From Candidatus Sysuiplasma superficiale (lineage in GTDB: Archaea > Thermoplasmatota > Thermoplasmata > Sysuiplasmatales > Sysuiplasmataceae), in contig JAGVSJ010000011.1 of the NCBI GenBank assembly GCA_019720975.1, positions 1 through 61,313 on the forward strand: a stretch of 61,313 nt of DNA, read 5' to 3'. The notes below the pieces were generated by a model. The model was not told the origin of the DNA and did not search any database. It worked only from the letters and a program-made list of their open reading frames with translations. Of the stretch, positions 18,521-26,719 are shown one piece after another (positions within the stretch are counted from its first letter, which is position 1; each line of letters opens with the position of its first letter). A program made the translations under genes and the position numbers.

Positions 18521-19641
18521 CCTTGTCAGGCGAAATACACGGAGGCGCGCTGAAGAGGACTTCCCTGTACGGTGAACATATCGGACTCGGGGCCCACATG
18601 GTGGATTTTGCCGGCTGGGAGATGCCTCTCTACTACTCCTCAATACTGGGGGAGCACATGGCTGTACGGAATTCAGCAGGTCTCTTCGACGTATCGCACA
18701 TGGGTGAATTGCTTCTCACAGGAAAAAACAGCGAATCCAGCCTGGATCGCCTCTCGACAAACAGGATAGCAGGGTGCCCGGTCGGAGCATGCATCTACAC
18801 ACATTTCCTTGATGACAGCGGAAGAATCATTGACGACACCATTGCAATGCGGACCGGAAAGGAGGAGTTCCTCGTTGTGCCCAATGCGGCCACGACAGAG
18901 ACGGTAATGAAGTGGGTGTCGCGCAATTCAGACTGCAGCGTCAGCAACATAAGTGATGACGTTTCCTGCATTGCAGTTCAGGGCCCCCTCTCCGCCGGGA
19001 TAGTTTCCGGAATTGCACCCCGTGCAGCGGTGCTTGGGAGCTTCACCGGAACATATTCCTCAGACAGTGTTGAGGATTTCGAGAAGGCAATGTCCCGATC
19101 CTCCTTCTTTGTCTCAAGAACTGGCTATACGGGCGAGGATGGTTTCGAGCTCTTCGCCCCTTCAGCAGATGCTGCTTCATTATGGAGGAAGATGCTGTCA
19201 TCCGCCGGAGGGAATGCCCTCAGGCCCGCGGGTCTCGGTGCAAGGGATTCGCTTCGCCTCGAGATGGGATATCTCCTGTCAGGCACGGATTTTGACGGTA
19301 AACAGACAACGCTGGAAACAGGCTACGGGTGGGTCGTCAAATGGGACCATGATTTCATCGGAAAGGAGGCTTTACTCGAACAGAGGGCAGCAGGTATCCG
19401 CATGAAGCTGATATGCCTCCGTGTCCAGGGAAAGAGCATTCCAAGGCATGGCGACATATTCACATTTGAAGGTGGAAGCGGCAGGATAACAAGCGGCGGG
19501 TATTCACCGGTTCTCTCTGCCGCAATAGCAATGGGATATTCCACCCCTCCGGCGCCACAGGGATGCGATGTGACCGTATCAGTCAGGGACAGGAAGACTC
19601 CTGCAGTCGTTGTGAAGGCGCCCTTCATAGGCAAGCGCTGA
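18517..19641 (+). CDS. gcvT: aminomethyltransferase (glycine cleavage system T protein)
   Basis: A 374-residue folate-binding aminomethyltransferase. It starts with the typical RTSLYGEHIGLGAHMVDFAG and contains GLFDVSHMGE, the folate-site strand YTGEDGFELF near residue 205, and the C-terminal GYSPVLSAAIAMGY. With H, P and L proteins it transfers the methylene group of glycine to tetrahydrofolate. No other glycine cleavage gene is in the window. The GTG start overlaps the orc1/cdc6 stop by 4 bases. Confidence 0.92.
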   Translation: MTLSGEIHGGALKRTSLYGEHIGLGAHMVDFAGWEMPLYYSSILGEHMAVRNSAGLFDVSHMGELLLTGKNSESSLDRLSTNRIAGCPVGACIYTHFLDDSGRIIDDTIAMRTGKEEFLVVPNAATTETVMKWVSRNSDCSVSNISDDVSCIAVQGPLSAGIVSGIAPRAAVLGSFTGTYSSDSVEDFEKAMSRSSFFVSRTGYTGEDGFELFAPSADAASLWRKMLSSAGGNALRPAGLGARDSLRLEMGYLLSGTDFDGKQTTLETGYGWVVKWDHDFIGKEALLEQRAAGIRMKLICLRVQGKSIPRHGDIFTFEGGSGRITSGGYSPVLSAAIAMGYSTPPAPQGCDVTVSVRDRKTPAVVVKAPFIGKR

Positions 19642-19643
19642 AT

Positions 19644-20951
19644 TCACGGATATATGCGGGAAGGGGTTCTTGGAAACGGAACTGCGTCCCTTATGTGCTC
19701 CAGGCCGCATATCCATCTGACAACTCTTTCCACCCCCATGCCGAATCCGGAGTGGGGAACGGAGCCAAACCTCCTCAGATCAAGATACCATCTGTAAGGC
19801 TCAAGCGGAATTGACTGCTGCTCCATCCTCTCCATCATCTTCCTCACATCCGTCTCCCTTTCGCTGCCGCCGATGAGTTCGCCGAATCCATGCGGTGCTA
19901 TCAGGTCAGCGCACCTGTATGTTCTCGGATCCTCCTCGTCCTCCTTCATGTAGAATGCCTTTACCTCCTTCGGGAAATTCGTTACAAATACGGGCCTGTC
20001 CTTCCCTTCCGTTATTATCCTCTCCTCCTCAGTCCCGAAGTCTTCCCCCCACTCCGCATTTCTGCCTCTGCCCTTCAGTATATCAATAGCCTTCGAATAA
20101 GTGATCCTTTCAAACGGAGGCGAAACGAGCGCGAGTTCTGCAGTATCTCTCTTCAGGAATTCGAGCTCTTCCCTTCTCCTTGTGAGGACGCTCTGCACTA
20201 TGTGTGATACGAGCTCTTCCTGTATCTCCATGTTCCCTTCATTCCTTACCCACGCCTCCTCTCCTTCGAGATGCCAGTACTCTGTCAGGTGCCTTGGTGT
20301 TCTTGATTTCTCGGCCCTGAAGGAAGGTGTAAGTGCGAAGACCCTTTCAAGTGTGAAGGAGAGGGCCTCAAGATACATCTGTGCACTCTGGCTCAGGTAT
20401 GCATTCTGGTCAAAATATTTCAGCTGGAACAGCGTTGTTCCCCCCTCGCAGGCGTTAGTTGTCAGAATGGGAGGCGTCACCTCGTAGAAGCCGCTGGCGG
20501 CAAACCATTCTCTGGAGGCCTGCAGTACAGTTTCCTTCACTTTCATTATGGCGGCCTGTTCCCTTGACCTGATCCAGAGATGTCTGTTGTCGAGAAGGAA
20601 CGGCTCGCTCTGATTCTCGGTGATTGGAAAGGGATCTGCATAGGATACAACACTGAATGATCTGGCGACCAGTTCATAGCCGCCGGGTGCTCTCCGGTCC
20701 TTCTTCAGCACTCCCTCAACCTCAACGGACGATTCAACCAGTGCTCTTTCAGCTGACCTGAAATCCTCTTCAGGTACCCCGGACTTCTTGACAGTGCACT
20801 GAATGATTCCGGTGGAATCCCTGATCACTGCAAAGACGATGGAGCCGCTGCTCCTGGTTCTGTAAATCCAGCCGTGAACCCTGAAAACACCTCCGTCTTC
20901 ATCAGATTTCAGGACATCCCTCACAGACGAAAACTGGTTCTTCACATTCAA
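19644..20951 (-). CDS. asnS: asparaginyl-tRNA synthetase
   Basis: A 435-residue class IIb synthetase. The N-terminal OB anticodon-binding domain (~15-105) contains VHGWIYRTRSSGSIVFAVIR. Motif 1 is around 140-165. PILTTNACEGGTTLF near 161-175 is characteristic of AsnRS rather than AspRS. Motif 2 is FRAEKSRTPRHLTEYW at 211-226, and motif 3 is GFGMGVERVVRWICGL near the end. It charges tRNA-Asn directly. It converges on gcvT, and its start faces the FKBP gene across about 258 bases. Confidence 0.92.
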   Translation of the reverse strand: MNVKNQFSSVRDVLKSDEDGGVFRVHGWIYRTRSSGSIVFAVIRDSTGIIQCTVKKSGVPEEDFRSAERALVESSVEVEGVLKKDRRAPGGYELVARSFSVVSYADPFPITENQSEPFLLDNRHLWIRSREQAAIMKVKETVLQASREWFAASGFYEVTPPILTTNACEGGTTLFQLKYFDQNAYLSQSAQMYLEALSFTLERVFALTPSFRAEKSRTPRHLTEYWHLEGEEAWVRNEGNMEIQEELVSHIVQSVLTRRREELEFLKRDTAELALVSPPFERITYSKAIDILKGRGRNAEWGEDFGTEEERIITEGKDRPVFVTNFPKEVKAFYMKEDEEDPRTYRCADLIAPHGFGELIGGSERETDVRKMMERMEQQSIPLEPYRWYLDLRRFGSVPHSGFGMGVERVVRWICGLEHIRDAVPFPRTPSRIYP

Positions 20952-21176
20952 TTCCTCCAGGAATCCGCTGCCCCGGGCGCTCCTTCGGAAAGCAACATGC
21001 TTTCGTCCATACTCCTATTCCATACATAATTTTGTTCTATGCATGTCGCAACCAACCGTTAAGGGATGGCCTCTTTGTTACGGTGCGGCGGAGTTCATCA
21101 GGGTAGCAGTGCAGTCATTTCCCGGCAGTATCCGGGCTTCCCTTTCTTCGCGGTTGTGGGCTTTGCCACAGAGAAG

Positions 21177-21185
21177 GTTTATTAG
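21177..21185 (+). promoter_or_regulatory. TATA-like box of the FKBP gene
   Basis: GTTTATTAG centred about 29 bases before the ATG at 21210; a start there would be near-leaderless. The rest of the intergenic region 20952-21176 shows nothing clear beyond AT-rich DNA around 21025-21040 that could serve asnS. Confidence 0.4.
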
Positions 21186-21209
21186 CATGGTGAATTTAAA
21201 AGGTCAGTT

Positions 21210-22244
21210 ATGAGCAGTTCTGCCGGAGGATCTGCGGGGATTTCAAGGGGAGGCACCATGTTCATAGCCCTGCTGCTGATAGGTGCCGCACTTGTGGGTT
21301 ATTCCGGCTACCAGTACATCGTTTCGTCAAAACCTGTACACCAGATGACAGTCCAGGATGGAGACAGCGTGCTGCTGAACTACACAGGCCAGTATACAAA
21401 CGGGCAGGTATTCGACACATCGATGTATTCCGTTGCAATCAACAACGGCTCCTATCCCAAGGGACCGGGCTTTCAGTGGCACGGCAACCAGTCTAATTAC
21501 AAACCGCTGAATGTCAGTGACGTTGGTTCAGGGCAGGTCGTTCAGGGAATGGACCAGGGGATTGTCGGCATGGCTGTCAATCAGACAAAGACAATTGTGG
21601 TGCCTCCGCAGGAGGGATACGGCCCGCTCAATGCGTCCCTTCTCCAGTACCTTCCGGTCTATCAGAATCTGACACTTGTCCATTCAATGAACAGCACCAG
21701 ATTCTTCAATCTTTATGGCCAGGAGCTGCATCAGGGTAGCACGGGCACCTTCACCGACGCTTTCTGGCACTGGACCGATATGATACTTAATGATGAAAAT
21801 GGCACAGTTGTTTACCAATACCTGCCGTCAGAAGGGCAGGTTGTCTACCCCTATTCCTTCAACTCAACAGTAGAACCGGGGTACAGTGGATGGCCGGTGA
21901 AGGTCATCTCAGTCAATAGCGCCGCGAATAACGGGTCCGGCCAGGTCACTCTGTACAATGAGATTTCGCCATCGATGATCAAGGCTCTGGGCGGAAGGAA
22001 TCAGACCGGCAGCACCTTCGTGCTCTGGTCGATCAACAGCAATGGTACTGTTACTCTCAATTACAACAGGCCGGTGTATGGCAGGACACTGATATTCACC
22101 GTCACTGTAACGTATATAAATAACCCGAACACAGGAAAGAGCGCGGGTGTTCCGTCCTACGCTCAAGCATCCGTCCTAGATCCGTCAAGGACACGCATGT
22201 ATAATTTTTCAATTCTCTTCACAATTTCATCCCACATGAACTGA
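21210..22244 (+). CDS. membrane-anchored extracytoplasmic FKBP-type peptidyl-prolyl isomerase
   Basis: A 344-residue protein with one N-terminal membrane helix (~17-37, FIALLLIGAALVGYSGYQYI) and an outside domain. FKBP features: VQDGDSVLLNYTGQYTNGQV followed by FDTS, the active-site turn GSGQVVQGMDQGIVGM, and VVPPQEGYGP. A long Asn/Thr/Ser-rich C-terminal region (~150-340) is typical of archaeal long-type FKBPs with an inserted flap plus extra domain. It probably helps fold exported or S-layer proteins. The last 82 bases overlap the convergent glycosyltransferase gene, unusually long for this compact region. Confidence 0.85.
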   Translation: MSSSAGGSAGISRGGTMFIALLLIGAALVGYSGYQYIVSSKPVHQMTVQDGDSVLLNYTGQYTNGQVFDTSMYSVAINNGSYPKGPGFQWHGNQSNYKPLNVSDVGSGQVVQGMDQGIVGMAVNQTKTIVVPPQEGYGPLNASLLQYLPVYQNLTLVHSMNSTRFFNLYGQELHQGSTGTFTDAFWHWTDMILNDENGTVVYQYLPSEGQVVYPYSFNSTVEPGYSGWPVKVISVNSAANNGSGQVTLYNEISPSMIKALGGRNQTGSTFVLWSINSNGTVTLNYNRPVYGRTLIFTVTVTYINNPNTGKSAGVPSYAQASVLDPSRTRMYNFSILFTISSHMN

Positions 22245-23233
22245 GCCGCTCTCCCATATGCCATTCTCCCAAGCATTCTGCGTTTCTCATCATCCCTCCA
22301 GAGGCGAATGAGTGCGCTGGCGAGTTCATCCTTGTCTGTGGGGTCTATAAGCATTCCCGCATTACCCACGACCTCGCTCACTCCTCCGACGTTCCCTGCG
22401 ATCACTGCCTTACCATGCGCCATTGCCTCAAGTATTGCTATCCCGAAAGCCTCCTGCAGAGACGGCATAACGAAGTACGAGCACGTTGAAAGGAGGTGCT
22501 CCTTTTCCTCTTCGCTGACATGCCCAAGGAGTTCAATATTGCCATTGCCCGAGGATGCCTTCTTCAGCCTCATCATCAGTGGCCCTGTGCCGGCAATCTT
22601 CAACGGTATACCGTATTGGATGCAAGCTTCAACAAGCCTTTCGATCCCTTTCGTTGAAACAAGCCTGCCGATGAAGAGTGCGAAACCGCCGTCGTCCGTG
22701 GCCATTGTCCTTCTGTCGATCCCGTTAGGTATGACCTCTATGTCATCCTCCCGTATTCCATGATATGCCAGCTGCTTCTTCACGTAAGCGGAAACGGTCA
22801 TTACCTGCAGGCCATGCATCCTTCTGATGTACAGCAAATCATTCATCCTGCTTGCTATGCCGAGCAGCCCTGTCCCTTCACCGAACTGGTTGTGGAAAGT
22901 CACCACCCTGCGTCCGGTGTACCTGAAGAACGCCCTGTTGTAGGAACCTGACCATCTGTAGTGGTAGTCAACAACATCCGGCCCTATATCAGACAGTGCA
23001 GGCAATATACCTTCGCTGCTGACAAAGGGTGGGTTGTAATTTCCCCGATATGTGCTCCTGAGCCTTATCACCGTTGCACCGTCCATCTCTTCAGTTGCCG
23101 GTGTGCCGGGAAGCCTTGATGTGAGCACGAAAACCTCATGCCTTTTGGCCAGGCCCGAGCAAATGGCCCTTATCCTCTTCTCAATCCCTCCGTTGTAGGG
23201 AAGATAGAAGGGGTTCATCTCAACTATCCTCAA
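22163..23233 (-). CDS. GT4-family glycosyltransferase
   Basis: A 356-residue GT-B glycosyltransferase. The N-terminal Rossmann half begins MRIVEMNPFYLPYNGGIEKR. The C-terminal nucleotide-sugar half has LFIGRLVSTKGIERLVEA and the E-x7-E element EAFGIAILEAMAHGKAVIAG. Donor and acceptor are unknown; membrane lipids or S-layer glycans are likely acceptors by context. It starts 1 base before the end of the VTT-like gene upstream and probably forms an operon with it and the second GT4. Confidence 0.88.
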   Translation of the reverse strand: MRIVEMNPFYLPYNGGIEKRIRAICSGLAKRHEVFVLTSRLPGTPATEEMDGATVIRLRSTYRGNYNPPFVSSEGILPALSDIGPDVVDYHYRWSGSYNRAFFRYTGRRVVTFHNQFGEGTGLLGIASRMNDLLYIRRMHGLQVMTVSAYVKKQLAYHGIREDDIEVIPNGIDRRTMATDDGGFALFIGRLVSTKGIERLVEACIQYGIPLKIAGTGPLMMRLKKASSGNGNIELLGHVSEEEKEHLLSTCSYFVMPSLQEAFGIAILEAMAHGKAVIAGNVGGVSEVVGNAGMLIDPTDKDELASALIRLWRDDEKRRMLGRMAYGRAAQFMWDEIVKRIEKLYMRVLDGSRTDA

Positions 23234-23234
23234 T

Positions 23235-23828
23235 TCAGAACCCTGTTCCCGCTCCGAGCCTCTTTCTCTCCCTTGATGAGAGATAAGCGCTCACGCCGAT
23301 TATGGTCGCAACTGCAAACAGCGTGATGATCTCCGCTTCAAACTGATTGGAAAAGACGCTGAGAAGGAAAGATGCGAGAAGTATTATCAGCAGATATTTG
23401 CTGATGCCGCCTATGAAGTTGTAAAATATACTTTTTGCGTAAGGCCACCTGCAGGTGGCAATGAAGGCACCCAGGAAGGGTATCACCGGGGCGACCCTGT
23501 TGAGAAGTATGACCTTCTCATCCTTCAGTATGAATAGCCTTGAGTATGAGAGCATTTTGCTCCTTATCCACGTCGGCAGCTCATAGTATTTCACTATGAA
23601 ATAAAGGCTTGTTATGCCGCTGAACTCAGCTATGCTTATTGTTAAAAGCATGAGAAGTCCAAATTCCGGTTTGGGCATTGCAAGGAAGATAATCACTGTG
23701 AAGAGTTCTGGGAGGGTGGGGAAGAAGGTTGCATCCAGGTAGAATATTATGAAGAGCGCAAGAAGCAGGCCTGTTTCACCGTAAGGTCTGAAGAAGGAAT
23801 AAACAAACTGGCCGACGTTGATCGTCAG
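23235..23828 (-). CDS. VTT/DedA-like (SNARE-associated) small membrane protein; non-canonical start
   Basis: A multi-pass membrane protein. Its core RVAPVIPFLGAFIATCRWPY resembles the VTT domain of archaeal DedA-like proteins, with hydrophobic helices on both sides. The first usual start in frame is GTG 23696 (153 residues). The frame upstream, from just after the stop of the preceding glycosyltransferase, encodes a convincing family N-terminus (ALFIIFYLDATFFPTLPE). That stretch has no ATG, GTG or TTG. Start is therefore tentatively the CTG at 23828, three bases after that stop, by reinitiation. A fused protein interrupted by a TGA is an alternative. Confidence 0.65.
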   Translation of the reverse strand: MTINVGQFVYSFFRPYGETGLLLALFIIFYLDATFFPTLPELFTVIIFLAMPKPEFGLLMLLTISIAEFSGITSLYFIVKYYELPTWIRSKMLSYSRLFILKDEKVILLNRVAPVIPFLGAFIATCRWPYAKSIFYNFIGGISKYLLIILLASFLLSVFSNQFEAEIITLFAVATIIGVSAYLSSRERKRLGAGTGF

Positions 23829-23831
23829 AAA

Positions 23832-24989
23832 TCACCTTGACAGATCCATGTTGATAAGTCTTGAATAAAGACGGCTGAGAGACATTGCACAGTTCTCCTT
23901 GGAATACACCTCGGCTGTTCTCCTTGCATTCCGTGAAATTTCGGGTCCTGCTTCGAGTGCTGTCTCTATCTTGGACGCCATGCTGTGCGGGTTGTCATCA
24001 AACAGGAAGCCGTTTACACCATCAATTATGAAATCTGTGGAAGCCCTGTAATTTATGCCGGCGACAGGTTTGCCGCAGGACATTGCTTCCAGCATGGATA
24101 TTCCCTGCGTTTCAAATTTCGAGGCAGAGATGAAAGCGTCGGCTGCAGCGTAATAATCAACTAGCTCTTCGTCCCGGATGAAGCCTGCGAATATAATTCT
24201 CTCCTTCAGTCTCATCGAAGAAACCATCTCCTCCAGCTCCCTCCTTGCAGGTCCGTCTCCGACTATCATCAGCTTTATGTTTCTGTCATGCAGTAGTGGC
24301 ATCGTCCTTATGACGCTCTCTATATTCTTCTCGTACGCTACCCTGCCAACGTACAGCAATAGCGGAGAGTCACCAAGGCCGTACTTTTCCCTGACGGCGT
24401 CGCCGCGGCCGTGGGGATGAAAACGCGCTGTGTCTATGCCGGTCGGTATGACGGCCGCATACGGCATCCTAGGTGCTATCCTGACGAGCTCCTCAAGAAT
24501 GGGCCTGCTGGGTGCAACCACGGCATCTGCCCTTGACAGGAAAAAACGGATATATCTCACTGCCAGGTTTATTATTATGCCGGTCGGCAGTGGTACCGGC
24601 TTGTAGTAATTCATCGCCTCATTGATCATTGTGTGGTACGTCGTGGCCACAGGAACATCAAAATGCCTTGCGGCGCCAAGCCCCTTCAGGCCGACAGTTG
24701 TTATGCCGTGGGTGTGGATCAGGTCTACACCCAGACTGCCGATAATCTTTGTTTTCTTTGATGGAAGGAAAGCAGTCCTGTACTGCGGATAGTGCCTGAA
24801 TTTGAACGATTTGAAAAAGTATGTTCCTCCCTTTGTTATGTCCTCAACCTTCTGTCCGTCAGTGGGTTCAGGTGCGAAAATCAGCACTTCATGTCCTATC
24901 CTTTCAAGTTCCCGGGAGATGGTGGAAACGGAACTGACAACACCGTCCACCGTTGGATAGTAGGAATCTGTGAACATTGCTATCTTCAT
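23832..24989 (-). CDS. GT4-family glycosyltransferase (glycolipid-synthase-like)
   Basis: A 385-residue GT-B enzyme. N-terminal MFTDSYYPTVDGVVSSVSTI is typical of diacylglycerol/archaeol glucosyl- or mannosyl-transferases. A HTHGITTVGLKGLGAAR loop, LLYVGRVAYEKNIESVI, and the EAMSCGKPVAGINY donor-site element with a preceding Glu follow. Context with a second GT4 and a VTT membrane protein supports a role in lipid or envelope glycosylation. First gene of the three-gene cluster. Confidence 0.88.
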   Translation of the reverse strand: MKIAMFTDSYYPTVDGVVSSVSTISRELERIGHEVLIFAPEPTDGQKVEDITKGGTYFFKSFKFRHYPQYRTAFLPSKKTKIIGSLGVDLIHTHGITTVGLKGLGAARHFDVPVATTYHTMINEAMNYYKPVPLPTGIIINLAVRYIRFFLSRADAVVAPSRPILEELVRIAPRMPYAAVIPTGIDTARFHPHGRGDAVREKYGLGDSPLLLYVGRVAYEKNIESVIRTMPLLHDRNIKLMIVGDGPARRELEEMVSSMRLKERIIFAGFIRDEELVDYYAAADAFISASKFETQGISMLEAMSCGKPVAGINYRASTDFIIDGVNGFLFDDNPHSMASKIETALEAGPEISRNARRTAEVYSKENCAMSLSRLYSRLINMDLSR

Positions 24990-25285
24990 GGAAATCGGTC
25001 CCGCCCTACTCGAGAAGCATACAAGCCCACTGCGCAGTTTCCCCTGTGTCGCTCATATCGCATCTCTTCCACCGTTTTTCATTTCTGCACTGGTCACATT
25101 CTCAGCGACTGCCGGCCCAGCAGCGTTTCTGTGCAGCCCACTGTTCCCGGGAGCACGGAAGACCGCGTCGCAATGGATGTTTAAAAGGTTTTCGCTCCGG
25201 ATCACCGGCCCTGCTCCAACATCCCTATATATCGGGGTGGCGAACAATTTACACGAAAGTATTTTAAACTGTCGCTTCCCGGGCA

Positions 25286-25361
25286 CTGTCGTTTCAGTAC
25301 GGACAGGTGATATTTCACACGCCCGGTTAGGCGTCACCGGAAGGTAGGAGGCATTCCCTCC
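25286..25361 (+). ncRNA. candidate structured RNA (three consecutive hairpins)
   Basis: Three perfect 5-bp stems follow one another: CTGTC/GACAG (25286-25306), CCGGT/ACCGG (25323-25340) and GGAGG/CCTCC (25347-25361). A TATA-like ATTTTAAA at 25261-25268 would start transcription close to 25291. It does not look like SRP RNA, RNase P RNA or a tRNA. It could be an sRNA or merely GC-rich spacer. Confidence 0.2.
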
Positions 25362-25390
25362 AGGAAGGGGCTTCATCCTCAAAGCGAAGA

Positions 25391-25398
25391 TATTAAAT
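25391..25398 (+). promoter_or_regulatory. TATA box of the 25422 gene
   Basis: TATTAAAT centred 27 bases before the GTG at 25422, predicting a leaderless GTG start. Confidence 0.55.
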
Positions 25399-25421
25399 GA
25401 GCTGTCTGTCTACTGCCAGTC

Positions 25422-25790
25422 GTGAAGGCAGAGACAGGGCATATAATATTCGGGTCTAATTTCCGCTTCAGGCAGCTCAGAGAGGTGTTTCCCGAGCTGC
25501 TCACTTCATTCCTGCAGGAGAGCGACCAGATGCCGGAGGAGAAGGAGATACTTTCAATGTTCATCGAAATCAACATGATGGACATAAGAGCTAACAGAAA
25601 GCCCGAAGGATACAACAGAAAGGGAAGGATGCGCCTGATATTTCCGATTGGCCGGAAGGAGATGTATATCGCTGGAAATTCTTCCAGCACCGAAGTGGTG
25701 CGAATAACAGAAAAGCTCAGCAAGCTGCTGCAGAAGAAGGGTATAAAGAATACCATACAGTGGGACGTGTTCGCCAGAAATCTTCAGTGA
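25422..25790 (+). CDS. hypothetical protein, unknown
   Basis: A 122-residue soluble protein with no recognised family. Mixed alpha/beta, basic in the second half (RKPEGYNRKGRMRLIFPIGR), ending in a probable DNA- or RNA-facing helix (EKLSKLLQKKGIKNTIQWDV). The GTG start is supported by a TATA box 27 bases upstream. Its 3' end overlaps the convergent thpR gene by 7 bases. Function cannot be assigned. Confidence 0.65.
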   Translation: MKAETGHIIFGSNFRFRQLREVFPELLTSFLQESDQMPEEKEILSMFIEINMMDIRANRKPEGYNRKGRMRLIFPIGRKEMYIAGNSSSTEVVRITEKLSKLLQKKGIKNTIQWDVFARNLQ

Positions 25791-26350
25791 TCCGCGCCGC
25801 CAAGCAGTGAGGTGTGCAGTATTACGTGTTCCGCGCCCCCGGGATGAAGTATGCTTCTCTTCAGATGCACTCTGGTCAGCTTTTCGCGCCCGAATTCCGT
25901 ATTCCTGTATTCCTCAATGATTGATTCTACCAGCTGCCGTTCGGGTTTGCATCTGAACCTTGCAAGGGTGACATGGGGTACTGACGCCCTTTCTTCCGAC
26001 ATATATCCCAGCGCTGCGAGTTTCGCAGATATTTCTCTTATGATTCTATCAAGATTTTCATCATCGTGAACGCCAGCCCACAGGACCCTCGGACTGGAAT
26101 TTCCGCCGAAGATGCCAATACCTGAATAGACCACTTCAAAACCCCTAATGCGGCCACATATGCTGTCAAGCTCTCTGGAAATGGCATCTACGGCATCGTC
26201 ATCAGTCTCGCCGATGAAAAAGAGTGTATAGTGCAATGGCTGGGTATCGGCCCTGCGGATGCATCTTGAGGCGAACAGAGGATGACGTAACGCCTGATGA
26301 AATATCGAAGGGTCGGATACATCTGCACAGATGAATGCCCTCATTGACAC
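25784..26350 (-). CDS. thpR: RNA 2',3'-cyclic phosphodiesterase (2H family)
   Basis: A 188-residue 2H phosphoesterase of the LigT/ThpR type. The two catalytic HxTx motifs are seen at His40-Tyr-Thr42-Leu and His126-Val-Thr128-Leu. It hydrolyses 2',3'-cyclic phosphate ends or reversibly joins 2'-5' RNA ends in vitro; the in vivo role in archaea is unsettled, possibly tRNA-intron related. An alternative start at the second Met (26344) is equally good. Confidence 0.9.
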   Translation of the reverse strand: MSMRAFICADVSDPSIFHQALRHPLFASRCIRRADTQPLHYTLFFIGETDDDAVDAISRELDSICGRIRGFEVVYSGIGIFGGNSSPRVLWAGVHDDENLDRIIREISAKLAALGYMSEERASVPHVTLARFRCKPERQLVESIIEEYRNTEFGREKLTRVHLKRSILHPGGAEHVILHTSLLGGADH

Positions 26351-26715
26351 GACATGGCGCCACCGCCGTAAAAATTTGGCACCAATCCATTAACACTCCT
26401 ATGCCTGATACAGTTCAGAATTACGCCTGTAACGCTTCCTTTCCTTCGCCTCATTTGGGCAATATTCCTAATAATTTTTACCACGATACTTTATGGCACG
26501 TTAATAAAGCTAATTTTGTAAACTTTTAGTATTGTTATATAACAAAAATATTATATAGCTCCAGAACCTATAATTTGTCCAATAAGACAGAATATGGTGG
26601 TATTGACTGAAGCATTTAACCATCAGTCTGCCTCTGAACGAGGCGTACTGGTGGCCGGAGTTATGGAGTTGCGGTTCGCATTCCCACCGTACACTGCCTC
26701 AAGGGATGTGATAAC
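26351..26715. other. 365-base thpR/TFB intergenic region: long AT-rich promoter and leader of the TFB gene
   Basis: Markedly AT-rich between about 26455 and 26580, with stacked TATA-like elements. Nothing recognisable lies in 26351-26450. A possible 41-codon upstream frame fills 26594-26719. Confidence 0.5.
26551..26557 (+). promoter_or_regulatory. TATA box of the TFB transcript
   Basis: TTATATA in an AT-rich block; start expected near 26580. The mRNA would then have a leader of about 135 bases before the TFB ATG, unlike the leaderless neighbours. Confidence 0.5.
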
Positions 26716-26719
26716 ATGA
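26594..26719 (+). CDS. possible 41-residue upstream ORF of TFB
   Basis: First ATG after the predicted transcription start. The frame runs 41 codons (starting MVVLTEAFNHQ) and ends in a TGA that overlaps the TFB ATG as ATGA. The overlap suggests translational coupling or a regulatory leader peptide. Chance of such an open stretch is not negligible, so this remains tentative. Confidence 0.3.
   Translation: MVVLTEAFNHQSASERGVLVAGVMELRFAFPPYTASRDVIT

Larger units (their letters stand above)
24990..25421. other. 432-base intergenic region with a candidate structured RNA
   Basis: No protein gene was recognised. It contains TATA-like ATGTTTAAAAGG near 25175, CTATATATC near 25227 and ATTTTAAA at 25261-25268, and a run of three GC-rich hairpins at 25286-25361. 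It ends with the promoter of the 25422 gene. Confidence 0.4.

Noticed and set aside
25286-25361. Assignment as SRP RNA or RNase P RNA
   Set aside because: The conserved domains of those RNAs are not visible; only simple hairpins are seen.
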